A program made the position numbers and the translations under genes. Positions 20,720-30,283 of a DNA stretch of 64,000 nucleotides are shown here, in pieces. The stretch spans positions 47,761,574-47,825,573 of the forward strand of contig CM063114.1 in assembly GCA_031841125.1 (NCBI GenBank). Direction: 5' to 3'. This DNA comes from Acanthococcus lagerstroemiae (lineage: Eukaryota; Arthropoda; Insecta; Hemiptera; Eriococcidae). Every line of letters starts with the position of its first letter. Position 1 is the first letter of the stretch. Under the pieces are notes generated by a model. That model had not been told where the DNA came from, searched no databases, and was given only the letters and a program-made list of their open reading frames with translations.

Positions 20720-21600
20720 AGGTCGGGTCGTGAAGATTTCCTGTTATATTAATACAGTGTCATCCGTGTATCGGATGTTGTTCACTACTCGTCCGTTTAC
20801 CTTGACGCCGATCTCGAGGTCCTGAAGGGCTTCTAAGAACACCCGTTCTACATACAAGTTGAAGAGCATTGGGGAGAGAATACCTATACCTCTCTTTCTA
20901 ATCTTAAAATCCTCCGTCGTTCTATTATTTTTCATTTTGACACACGCTAATTGATGCCAGTAGAGATTAGTGATTATTCTCAAGTCCTTCCCATCAGCGT
21001 TTACATTCCGTAGGCACTCCATCAGCTGATCACTGTCCAACGCTCTCTCATAGTCGATGAAGCACTATACATTCCGCTGCTGGTCATAGCAATTTTGTAC
21101 AAATGTATTCAGACAGAAGACTGCTTCTCGGGTTCTGAGGCCACCCTTGAACCCAAACTAGGTGTCTCCGCTTAGCATTTCCATTTTCCTGTACAGTCGG
21201 GTGTGGAGAATTCGCAAGAAGGTTTTTAGACAGTGGCTCATTAGGCAGATAGGGCGGTGGTCTTTACATTTGGACGCCTTCGGTTTTTTGGGCAACATGA
21301 CAAAAGTCGACCTTTTCCAGTCAGCTGGTATTTTACCGTTGTCGTAGACGAGATTAAACAGATTTGGTAGGTAATTTAGGCTTTCATCGTTCTACAGCTT
21401 CAAGTATTCTGCGTGGACCTCATCGGGACGGGGGGCTTTGTTCTTATTTGCTATCTTTATTGCATACTCAACCTCGCTCTTCATGATGCCCGGCCCTTCC
21501 AGCTCTTGTATCGCCGCTGGGGTGACTGCTCTGTCATCATCAAACAGCGAGGAGGTGTACTCTCTCCGTGTTTCCGCTACTTTATTCCATTATTAATTCG
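20720..21600 (-). pseudogene. RTE LINE reverse transcriptase
   Basis: The open stretch 20744-21040 reads KDLRIITNLYWHQLACVK and GILSPMLFNLYVERVF (motif B block), then NNIRYTDDTVLI (motif C with YTDD where FADD/YADD is usual). Upstream, 21060-21600 (minus) carries the fingers and palm in broken frames. LFDDDRAV, IQELEGPGIM and VEYAIKIANKNKAP can be read next to the LTR C insertion. Frames shift several times, so this is a pseudogene. Confidence 0.85.
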
Positions 21601-21612
21601 TCGTTATCATCG

Positions 21613-21878
21613 TGTGGCAAAAGATCCCGAACATTTGAGATGAGCGAAGAAAGATCGACACGTTTCGAGCAGCAGAATAGAAGTTCGATAAGGAGTTTCG
21701 CCGAAAACGCCGGGGTATAAAAAGGCCGCTGGCCGTCGTCATATAGTCTAGTTTGATATGCGATAAACTGTGCATTTTCGAAGCGATCTAGCTACTGTTT
21801 TTGTGCTTTTGTATTAGTGTGACATTAAAAGTTCTTAGTACATGTTTTCGTGCGTTTTTCGGTGCGAATTTCGTTACA
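21613..21878 (+). mobile_element. Solo gypsy-like LTR, copy C
   Basis: This 266-bp LTR on the plus strand starts TGTGGC and ends GTTACA. A GTATAAAAAGG TATA-type box lies near 21715 and ATTAAAAGTTC near 21823. Its orientation is opposite to copies A, B and D. The flanks ATCG (21609-21612) and ATCT (21879-21882) match at 3 of 4 bases. Removing the LTR and one 4-bp flank joins the RTE frame (HITD before, DNDELIME after). Confidence 0.88.
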
Positions 21879-22958
21879 ATCTGTTATATGGGAGAGGTTA
21901 TTTTTCTTGTATGCACTTGTCAATTCTTTTACTTTTTGGGGTACACCCCTTGTGTCGCTCTTCTTTATGAGCTCCTCTAGCTCATCGCATCTTTCCTCCA
22001 ACCATTTTTCCTTGGCCTCTCGGTTTTTTGCTCGGATCTCGCGGTGGATATGTTTGTATTCTGGTGCGTTATTTTGTATTTTTGCTTTTCTGTGATTTTC
22101 CATTGACTGTAGGATATCATCCGTCATCCACTGGTTCTTCTTGACCCTCTTCTCATATCCGACTATTTGTTCTGCCGCGTTTCTCGTTATCTCTCAGCGA
22201 AGACCACAGCCTTTCGGTATCCCGTGATTGTTGCGTTTGTTTTAGCTCTTTGTTGACGTGTACCGTGAATGCATTTCTAGTATCCCTCTTTAATAGTAAC
22301 GTTCGAGTATCAATTCTACTTCTTCTAGTTGATTGCTTCATCTTACTAAGTTTTAAACTCGTATTTGCGATCACGGGGTTGTGGTCCGAGTGGATATCCG
22401 CACCTGGATAAGCCGCTGCGCGTGTTATAAAATCGCGGAACCGCTTATTGATTGTAATGTAGTCAATCTGATTTCTGACTATTTCTTCAGGTTTATCATG
22501 CGGCGATTTCCATGTATACAGCCTTCTTGCTGGTAGCTGGAACCCAATGTTTGCCGCTACTAGGTCTCTTTCTTGACAGAAGCTAACCAGAGTATCTCTG
22601 CGTCCGTTCCTCACTCCCAATCCGTGAGCGCCAGTGCTATTGCCAACTCTGCGGCGTCCAACCTGCGCATTGAAATCACCCATGGTGATGTCTTCCCTTT
22701 TTGTTAATTTCATGAGCTTGTCTATATCCTTGTAGAAACTTTCCACCTCCTCTTCTGGTTTATCGGCAGTGGAGGCATAAACCTGAATTACATTCAGCTT
22801 GACAGGCTCGGTGTTCAAGCATTAGCATCATGACTCTTTCAGTCATCTGATGGAATTCGACAACTGCTTTTTTTACTTCCGAATTTACCAATATGCCCAC
22901 TCCGTATCTTTTATCGTATGTCGTTTCATCACTACACGAGTAGTACATCGAATAATTA
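21879..22958 (-). pseudogene. RTE LINE endonuclease (C-terminal two-thirds) and linker
   Basis: The frame 22153-22818 reads TMGDFNAQVGRRRVGNSTGA and later RNQIDYITINKRFRDFI and GADIHSDHNPVIA. These are catalytic blocks of the EEP/APE-type RTE endonuclease: GDFNAQ, the QIDYI block and SDHNPV. The overlapping frame 22760-22948 supplies YGVGILVNSEVKKAVVEF after a frameshift near 22800. The linker 21879-22127 reads HREIRAKNREAKEKWLEERC. The catalytic residues are present, but the frame is broken. Confidence 0.9.
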
Positions 22959-23746
22959 CACTACACAACAAACTGAGATTTTTTGGAAACCGCATGAAGA
23001 AAAATAGATGATTCTTAAAGTATTTTTCACGCTGAATTCAAATATGATATTAAAAATGCTGAGTTAGCTAATCATTTTTTACGTTTGCTGGGAAATTTAA
23101 TAGTGTATTATGAGAAATTGTTCTATTTTATGTGGCGACACTAATGTTGTATTAAACTGATATTACCGATAAGCTTCGTCTTTGACGGTACTGAATAGAA
23201 AACTTCCGTGTTGTTCTCTGTCCCTCTGTGTTCCGTAAGTATTATTCCAATTCAACAACGAGCGTTGCGATTATCATGAATACTCGGGCATTGAACACAT
23301 ATTCATCAAATTTATTGTCGGAACACATTTATCTAGTTCACTTACATTTTGTAAAAGAAACAATAAACTGCAATACCGGAATGAAAAGGCGTTATTTTTT
23401 CACTGAAGAGATCGCCTTCCTCAAAATTGTTGTTCCATCACTTCATCGTTAATGATAAAATCTTCGAATCAGTTGAAACTGTTTAGATCATCTCGATATC
23501 AAAACGTCAAAACACACGTTCACACGCGTCACTGTGTTGGCGAATTTGTTTTGTGATACATGCAGTGTGGCCACATTCACTAATATTTCTAACACGAGAG
23601 GGAAATTACGGGAAATAATTCAGAATGAATTTACGAGAAAAGGAGAGCTAATTAAGAAAAACAAAAAGCGGCATTGAATTCAGCGTGAAAAATACTTCTA
23701 GAATCGGCTACTCTCGTTCTTGCGGTTTTTTGGCTGTTGGGTAGTG
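22959..23746. mobile_element. CACTA-type MITE, 788 bp, TSD TTA
   Basis: The ends read CACTACACAACA (left) and TGTTGGGTAGTG (right), inverted repeats starting CACTA. A second, better conserved inverted block, GTATTTTTCACGCTGAATTC, lies at 23019-23038 and as its complement near 23677-23696. TTA lies on both sides (22956-22958 and 23747-23749), the 3-bp duplication expected for CACTA/CMC elements. The interior has no transposase. Removing it with one TTA rejoins the RTE endonuclease frame (SGTHDSDN next to SMYYSCSD). Confidence 0.9.
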
Positions 23747-23886
23747 TTATCTGAGTCATGTGTACCCGACGACGTCCACTTTACATCACTTATGCCCATA
23801 ATATCCACTGATTTCTTGAGTCAGATTCTGAAATTTTCCTGGTACGCATCGACTTCTTGCGTTCCACTTACCTATTCTCTTGATAC
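23747..23886 (-). pseudogene. RTE LINE endonuclease N-terminus
   Basis: The minus strand reads RIGKWNARSRCVPGKFQN (the RTE start block I-G-x-W-N-x-R) and, after a frameshift, SVDIMGISDVKWTSSG (DILGISEVRW block). It is flanked by the CACTA-type MITE on one side and solo LTR D on the other. Beyond LTR D the frame continues as LRIPRLRDSIK. Confidence 0.88.
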
Positions 23887-24142
23887 TGTAATGTAATTCG
23901 CATCGAAAAACGCACGAAAACACGTACTAAGAACTTTTATTGTCACACTAATACAAACGCACAGAAACGGTAGCTAGATCGCGTTGACAATGCACAGTTT
24001 ATCGCATATGAAACTAGACTATACGGCGACGGACAGCGGCCTTTTTATACCCCGGTGTTATCGGTTATCGAACTTCTATTCTGCTGCTCGAAATGTGTCG
24101 ATCTTTCTTCGCTTATCTCGAATGTTCGGGATTTTCGCCACA
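23887..24142 (-). mobile_element. Solo gypsy-like LTR, copy D
   Basis: The 256-bp LTR runs TGTGGCGAAAATCCC to ATTACA on the minus strand and is flanked by ATAC at 23883-23886 and 24143-24146, a perfect 4-bp duplication. It lacks a short segment present in copies A and C. It interrupts the RTE near its start codon region, and removal restores RLRDS-IKRIG. Confidence 0.92.
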
Positions 24143-24146
24143 ATAC

Positions 24147-24540
24147 TATCACGGAGCCGGGGTATTCTTAGCACCCTCTGGCCACTGAAGGTCTGCCCGG
24201 GACTGAGGGCCATTTCTTTAGGTTTCTCCATGATGATAATATCCTGGGAAAGATACTGTAGTGGTTTCCCGTTGCCTGCTACAGGATTTTCTGATGGGGT
24301 TTACTCCCCTAGCCGGTTGTTCCAGATTTAAGGCGCTGGAGGCTCGCCTGTTCATCCAGCATCACTTATGCTTGACTGGGGCACTTTGTCACGGATGAAA
24401 GGACAGTGGCCTGCGTGTTCTTCCTACAGTTACATTGCTTTAACGGTATTTAGTACTGGTCCAGTTCCGACAGCTGATCCCGCGCGGTTTCACCACTACC
24501 CCTGCCTTCAAACTTCTGCTGCTTCAGCCGAGTACATCAG
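24147..24540 (-). other. RTE LINE 5' UTR
   Basis: Downstream of solo LTR D this stretch continues the RTE on the minus strand with the GC-richer, non-coding 5' region seen in insect RTE elements. Its exact 5' end cannot be placed and is taken near 24540, where an AT-rich sequence (TTTGAATTCAAATAA) begins. Open frames on the plus strand (23984-24331, 24368-24553) are not considered genes. Confidence 0.55.
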
Positions 24541-24559
24541 TGCTGAAGTTTGAATTCAA

Positions 24560-25960
24560 ATAATTTTTATTCCAAGATTTGAATTTTGAATTTAAATGTT
24601 GGAGTTCCCAGATTCTGCCCATCCCTGCTTGAGTCGGACTCTTGTCGGTGGTTTCTGTGAACTTCAAGTGCAGTTGTTCACAGGCTGCAGTCTCTAAGAC
24701 TAGCAAATGTAGTCTGCCACCAACACTTCGCGTTTTATCTGTGTTCGCATTTGTTTAGAACGTCGGGGCCAACTGATGTGCTCATTCGGAGGCATCATCA
24801 AGAACTACAAATCCCCATTGCGCATGCCCACCGCCTACCGCCGCAACTCTACAGACCGTCCAATCAAATTAAACCCGATTTTTATTCATTTTATTTGGCA
24901 AAGCTCGATCGGAACTATCGACGATATAAATCCGTTTTCCATCGCAGAAGACCGAACGCCGCCAATCCCGGCGCACATCTAGAAGTATACGACCGTGCAG
25001 ATTATCGTCCGATATCTCATCCGCTGCCCCCTCCCCCCGTAACTCGGTAATTTGACTCGGCTTCTCCGTTCAGCCAATTTTCCGGAACGTTCAACTTGTA
25101 AAAAGAAACTATATTCTTGTGACGTACGTGCACACATACGCAGCCGAGCGTTCGCAGCTTTATGGGCGCGCACTAGTGAAACAAACGAGACGACGATATT
25201 ATTATGACCGGTAAATGTCAAAAGTTTTTTGTTTGCTGTTTCCTCAGGTCGATGTCACGACTCACGAGTCACGACAAATCGAACATCTTCTCGAAACGGC
25301 GAAGAAAAGCGAAAAGAAAAGTACAAACGATACCGGGCACACACCGATGGCATATTTCTAGTCATTTTCCTTCTCCTATTATTGTACCTTTACACTTTTT
25401 TTTTCCTTCCTTCAACTTTTGTACTTTTTGCTCTCTATCACTTTTAACATAGAGAACGAAAAATAAGAACGTGCGCACTCGTTCTTATTTTTCAAGATTG
25501 CCCGTTGTCGGGCTGTTCGCGCTCGGTTAAAACGCCGGACAGAAACTTCATTGTACGATTGTACGGTTCTTCAACATGTAGGTAGAAGAGCCCTACTCGT
25601 AGTTATATGTTTATGTTGACGGGACTGAAGTTTCAAATTAAATACGAGTGTTCGGCGGAGAAATAATTTCGTCTTCAAAATTGTTTCGAGGAAGTTAATT
25701 AAAAAGGATAGAACAAGTGCAGTCGAGTTATGAGAGTAACATTTTTTCTCAACGCGGCTCGTAGTGACACCGTCATTTCGCGAAATGAGACGGAGGGCCG
25801 CATACGAAGGGGATGAAATGAAAATAGTATACTCAGTGATCGAAGAGGGCCGGAAGAATCCACAAACGAGTTACAAGCTCGCTCCAGCAAAGGGGTGACT
25901 GGAAGACACATGTCATAGGTTGCGGTTTATTCCGCATTCCTGGTTTAATACTTATATAAG
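24560..25960. other. Unique DNA, CpG-rich at 24760-25620
   Basis: No TE protein is visible. Several short open frames occur on both strands without recognisable similarity. The CG dinucleotide density is high compared with neighbouring TE DNA. A perfect hairpin lies at 25458-25493. Host regulatory DNA is possible but unproven. Confidence 0.3.
25458..25493. repeat. Perfect 14-bp hairpin
   Basis: GAAAAATAAGAACG pairs perfectly with CGTTCTTATTTTTC around an 8-base loop, TGCGCACT. The surrounding DNA is not otherwise repetitive. In RNA it would form a stable stem-loop. Confidence 0.9.
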
Positions 25961-25969
25961 CTTCAATTC

Positions 25970-26036
25970 TTTCTCTCTCTCTCTCTCTCACTCACTCACT
26001 CTCTCTCACTCTCACTATTTCACTCTTTCACTCTCA
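25970..26036. repeat. (TC)n / TCAC microsatellite
   Basis: A TC run passes into CTCACTCAC-type repeats. It lies at the 3' side (minus strand) of the R1-like LINE and may be that element's simple-repeat tail. Confidence 0.9.
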
Positions 26037-26039
26037 GTA

Positions 26040-26923
26040 GCCAGTTTATGCTTGCGGGATGTCACCGTCGTCATGTCCGTCCTCTCTTCGCCCTCACTGC
26101 CATCGTACCCTCGTATCACCTTACAGTATTCTTCTCGGGCACGGCGACGGGCTTCAGCTGCAGGATCCGGGAGTCTCACCTCCTTACGGGGAGTAGTCGC
26201 TCAGGAACTGCCGCGTGTATTACCTGTGTCGCGCGGATGCTGTCCGCTATCTCACGTGCTCAGCGTCCTCTTTGGGCTGCTGCATTACCGTGCCGGCGAA
26301 TTCGATCATGGCTAACTAGTTCAACCGTCGTCTGGAGAATATCGCGGCCGCTTACAGACGCCTTCAGCACATCTCTTGGATCGTTCCAGTGCAGCAAAAG
26401 AGGGTACCTATGCTGTGCGTCATCGACCTCTGCTGGACAGTGCGAGCACTGATTGGTAGCTTGTTCCTACGGTCAGGATAACCGTTCCAGCATCCATGGC
26501 CGGTAAACATTTGCGTTGGTACATCAGCTCACCGTGCCGCCGCAAAAGTCATGATGCATCGGGGTCGTGTACCAGCCTCAAAGTCCAGCGGCCACGGGTG
26601 GGCTCTTAGAGACGAGCCATCCATTCTTGAACTGTTCGCCGCCGGACTTCCCTCTTGAACTTCTCCGCTGCTCCTTTTTTTTTCTATCAGCCGGAGCTCC
26701 TGGAAGCGCTAATAAAGCGTAGCGCTCGCCCTCGCCAGCAAATCAAAGGGAGGCATTCTAGCGACTACAACAGACGCCTCTCATTGCTGGACCCTTTCTA
26801 TGTCTCCTCGGTTCCCACGGCGTGCCGCGGCTGGCGCCCAGTTGGGCGCCCGACAAAGAAGAACCGAGTGAATTACTGTCGAATACAGCCTTTTTCGGCT
26901 CTCACTCGACCTCCGGAGGTTCC
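26040..26923 (-). pseudogene. R1-like LINE C-terminal region
   Basis: The minus strand continues the LINE beyond the RT in fragments, with VLLCRAPNWAP-like and later Cys/His-containing sequence in several frames, but no long open frame survives. The call rests mainly on position next to the RT and on composition. The plus-strand frames 25920-26315, 26048-26452 and 26655-26999 are opposite-strand shadows. Confidence 0.5.
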
Positions 26924-26928
26924 GCTTA

Positions 26929-27525
26929 CAGGGTGTCTAACAGGTCAAGTAAGTCAAGTAAGTCAAATAAAGTCAAGTATTTGGAAAGAGGTCAATTAAG
27001 TCAAATAAAGTCAACTTTTTTTGGTCCTGGTCATGTAAAAATAGAAAAATCAAAAATTGCTGCAGAAACTTAGTTATAAGTTTAAATGTTTGAATATTGA
27101 TTCTAAAAAAGATTAATGTGTTCTTCACAATTTTCATTCAAATTTTATATTCTAAGTGACGTATTATTTGTTTTCTATGGTATTAATTTTTATCATAAAA
27201 CCCTTGACGGTTGTTTCAAGGTGTGGTTACCACTAAATCTATAAGAAAAAGTTGAAAATGGAACCAGAAAGTATCCAGAATCATATTGAAATGTATATGT
27301 TGATAAACGATGTTTGAAAATGAGGTATTCGTAAAAGAAAATATTAGTTCTTTATTTATACTACTCCAAGTTGCTACGTATACTATTGTACAAAGGTGTC
27401 TGATATGCTGGTATTGAGGAAGGTGATACCGTCTGTGTTTTTGGGCCCTAAGTCGATAATTACTTGGGGAAAATAGGTCAAATAAAGTCAAGTATTTTCA
27501 AATTTCAGATTTGTTAGACACCCTG
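26929..27525. mobile_element. TIR element CAGGGTGTCTAACA, TSD GCTTA
   Basis: Perfect 14-bp inverted repeats (CAGGGTGTCTAACA and its complement) bound 597 bp. Both flanks are GCTTA (26924-26928 and 27526-27530). Subterminal AGTCAAATAAAGTCAAG direct repeats lie inside both ends. The 5-bp duplication separates it from typical 8-bp hAT elements. The interior codes for nothing recognised. It lies in the RT/C-terminal region of the R1-like LINE. Confidence 0.9.
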
Positions 27526-27530
27526 GCTTA

Positions 27531-28188
27531 AGGTGACGCAACGCCTTCTGGCTCTCAACGTCCACTCTGCTTTCTCCGCCGTTGCCTGGAGATGCGGTTT
27601 CTAAAACAGCTCGTTGTCCACCGCCATCCCCAGGTAAACCATCCGGTGCTGTAGTACTACAGACTCGCCCAGTACCGCACCGCTAGGTCAAACAACTGTG
27701 GCCTGCCCACTGTCCGTTCGTGGAAAATGCGTCTTCTGTCTTTGGGGGCAGCCACATCTGAGCTATTCGCCTGCACCCAGCGAGACATTATCTCGATGCT
27801 GAGTGTGGACCTGCTGCCAACTTCCTGTTGCGACCCCCCCCCCCTCTCTACAAGGGAAGGGTGTCGTCGGCAAAGCAGATGGCCTGAGCTCCTCTCGGAA
27901 ATGTGAGGCGTAATATCCTGCCAAAAAACAAGTTTCACAATAGAGTATACCCGTCGATATGATTTTCTGGGCCTCGCGACCTCCCACATCTAATCTGAGT
28001 ACGCCATCTTTCTGACCGTCAGATAGCTCCTGAAAATTGTTCATAAGTACCCCGAGAGATGGCACTCATCCATTGCTTTCAGGATACGCTTCCAAGGCGG
28101 TGTACTGAAAGCATTCCTCATACCGAGACCAACAACTACAAAACCACCGTTGCTGCATACGGTGTTGATGATCTTCTGCACATACAGC
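27531..28188 (-). pseudogene. R1-like LINE reverse transcriptase, C-terminal half
   Basis: The minus strand reads DGVLRLDVGGREAQKI, the R1-type block before motif C, and near 27620-27700 VVLQHRMVYLGMAVDNELF, the block after the palm (LGxxLDxxLxF). Near 28070-28180 it reads VVVGLGMRNAFSTPPW (motif A region, where D-x-x-N-A-F is usual) next to VLYVQKIINT. A G/C-tract at 27835-27844 and frameshifts break it. Confidence 0.82.
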
Positions 28189-28608
28189 CAGGGATGAGAA
28201 GTCAGCCGGAAGCCGAATCTGGAAACCGAAGCCGGAAGCCAGTAGTCAGCCGGTTTTGAGCAAAATTTCAGGAAGCCAGAAGCCGGGAAGCCGAAACTTG
28301 TGATTTGTGACTTCGGCTTTTTATCGTTTCAGATCTCTTTTCAGTGAGCTGTCAGCCTATCTCACTCGCACTACACCATACAAAGTGTCAACCAGTACAT
28401 TATTTTGACGTCTGAAATGGTACTTTATATACTCTAAATTTAGGCACACTCGGACTAACAAAGACTTGTTAACCAGTAGCCGAAAGTCAGAAGCCGTTAA
28501 AAATGGTAGCCGGAAGTTTTCTGATTTGGAAAGGAAGTCGGAAGCTTTATAAATTTGGGGTAGCCGGAAGCCGAAAGAGAAGCTTTTTCAGTCGGCTTCT
28601 CATCCCTG
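28189..28608. mobile_element. hAT-like MITE, TIR CAGGGATGAGAAG
   Basis: The left end CAGGGATGAGAAGTCAGCCG and right end CGGCTTCTCATCCCTG are inverted repeats. The flanks CATACAGC (28181-28188) and CATACAAC (28609-28616) match at 7 of 8. The 420-bp interior repeats AGCCGGAAGCC-type phrases on both sides. It splits the R1-like RT fingers (GRSTSDAVLY and VQKIIN are adjacent once it is removed). Confidence 0.92.
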
Positions 28609-29593
28609 CATACAACACCGCATCACTGGTTGACCGACCCGCTCGAAAGCAGTACTAGGATTTTGACAGCCCACCTTTAGAAAAGCGATGTGCGCTTCTA
28701 TCCACAACGCAATAACCTGGTCCAGTAACTTGCCTATGTCATCCAGCAGACGTACGAGGAGATACGAGGAGGGCATGTCCCTGTTCTTGTCTTTGCGGAG
28801 CAGGACTAGCCTTGCTATCTTCCGTATCCTCGGGGCTATTCTCTTTCCTCCAATCCGATCCACGGCTATTCTCCGCTCATGAGCTTTGACTTCCAGAGCG
28901 GATCCCTTTCCTGTGGTGAGCTCAGCATCCTATCCTGGGGGAAAGGGGTGGCAACGATTTCCCTCGGGGTCGGGAGCGGTAGCCTGGTCATCGAGGAGGA
29001 GAACAGGAGTCGTTGCAGGACCACCTTATAAAGGCGGCCCCATGGATCGTCATCCACCGTCTTGTCGAGCTCGGACCACGGGTCCTCCTTTGTTCTTTTG
29101 AGAGCTGCGCGCAATGCTTCATTGGCAGCCACATGTTCGGCATTCGCGTCCTCAGCATCGTCAGTTCAGAAGGCTCGATGTCTTCTGGTAGCCCACCGAC
29201 GCCTGGTGGAACACTCACGATGCAGTGCCGTATCTTTTCATTCCACCAGTATGTATTTTGTACCTCGGCGCGCTTGGCCTGCCTCGACTCTTAGCATTGC
29301 TGCACTTCACGCCGTCGCTGCCCATTCGACGACCCATGCAACTGTCTGTAAGGCAGTCGGGGCTTCAACCAGACCCTGCTATCCTCTGCAGCTACTATTG
29401 CGGTCTTGAATCTGTCACGATCGAACTTCCGCGCGTTCCATCTCGTGGATGTCGTATACATACATGGGTCGCTGTGTCAGCTAATCTCTCGATATCTCGA
29501 TGTACCGGTGATCAAACGTCGTCAGTCTCAATTTCGACCCGCCAGTTCTCGATGTGCCCCACAATCGCTCACATACGTAAGGGTAACATCCAT
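28609..29593 (-). pseudogene. R1-like LINE linker and RT N-terminus
   Basis: The frame 28600-28863 reads RKIARLVLLRKDKNRDMPSS and LLDDIGKLLDQVI, which matches the R1-type RT start (WKxARLVLLxKxxKxxxxPSSYRPxxLLDxxGK). Upstream frames 28866-29218 and on to 29593 are linker remnants with many indels. The plus-strand frames here (29013-29596) are shadows. Confidence 0.82.
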
Positions 29594-30279
29594 TAGTGGT
29601 GACGATATTTAGAAATTTCTCATATTGGTTCAATATTTCAATCTTCTATCGATATTTTGCCATCACTATTGCTTTCTAATGATGGCGATATTATAAAATT
29701 CTTGATATTGATAATATCGATATTCCTCATTTAAAAATCGATGTTGGTTCGATATTTCTGAATGTCGATATTTTGATAATTTATCGATACTTTGCCACTG
29801 TCATTGCTCTGTAGTGATGGCGATATCTAAAAACTTTTGGTAATGATGCTATGGATGTTTCTCATTTTAATGTCAGTATTGGTGTGGTGGGACGTATGGC
29901 GATGCACGCATGCCAAAGTGGCCCCTAAGACACCGCACCTCCAGCAGCGGAAACTACCCTTCCGGGCATCGCATCAATGCCGAGGGGTTAATGTCAATCT
30001 AAATATCGATAGTTCGATATGTCTAAATCTTGATAGTCCGATATATCTGAATATTAATAGTTTGATATGTCTGAATATCGATAGTTTGATATGTTTAAAT
30101 ATTGATAGTTCGATATGTCTAAATATTGATAGTCTGATATATCTAAATATCGATAGTTTGATGTTTCTAAACATCGATAATTTGATATTTCTGAATATCG
30201 ATAATTTGATATTTCTTAATATTGATATGTTGACATTTTGTTGATATTTCAACATTTTGTAGATATTTTGCCATCATTA
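29594..30279. mobile_element. hAT-like element with internal 24-bp tandem repeat
   Basis: The left end TAGTGGTGACGATATTT and right end GATATTTTGCCATCATTA are imperfect inverted repeats. The flanks ACATCCAT (29586-29593) and ACATCTAT (30280-30287) match at 7 of 8. Extra internal copies of the terminal motif TARTGATGGCGATAT occur at about 29677 and 29812, so several element ends are nested or tandem here. It interrupts the R1-like endonuclease (SVIDV...TLTYVSD). Confidence 0.85.
29998..30244. repeat. 24-bp tandem repeat (AATATCGATAGTTTGATATGTCT unit), ~10 copies
   Basis: The unit TAAATATCGATAGTTCGATATGTC repeats about ten times with substitutions but almost no length change. Because 24 is a multiple of three, both strands stay open, encoding repeats such as SIFRNIKL on the minus strand and SLICLNID on the plus strand. 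It lies inside the hAT-like element. Protein coding is doubtful. Confidence 0.92.
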
Positions 30280-30283
30280 ACAT

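Larger units (their letters stand above)
19690..24540 (-). mobile_element. RTE-type LINE, near full length, interrupted four times
   Basis: Reading the minus strand 5' to 3' gives: a 5' UTR (24540-24200), the endonuclease N-terminus, endonuclease, linker, reverse transcriptase and C-terminal region. Insertions are a solo LTR (23887-24142), a CACTA-type MITE (22959-23746), and two more solo LTRs (21613-21878 and 20135-20424). In each case deleting the insert plus one target duplication brings the flanking RTE frame together. Frameshifts and stops elsewhere make the copy dead. Confidence 0.9.

Noticed and set aside
25920..26452. Two plus-strand frames of about 130 codons
   Set aside because: They lie opposite the minus-strand R1-like LINE and include a TC microsatellite translation; shadow frames.
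29974..30255. 93-codon frame of 8-residue repeats as a gene
   Set aside because: It comes from a 24-bp minisatellite open on both strands inside a hAT-like element, so openness is not evidence for coding.
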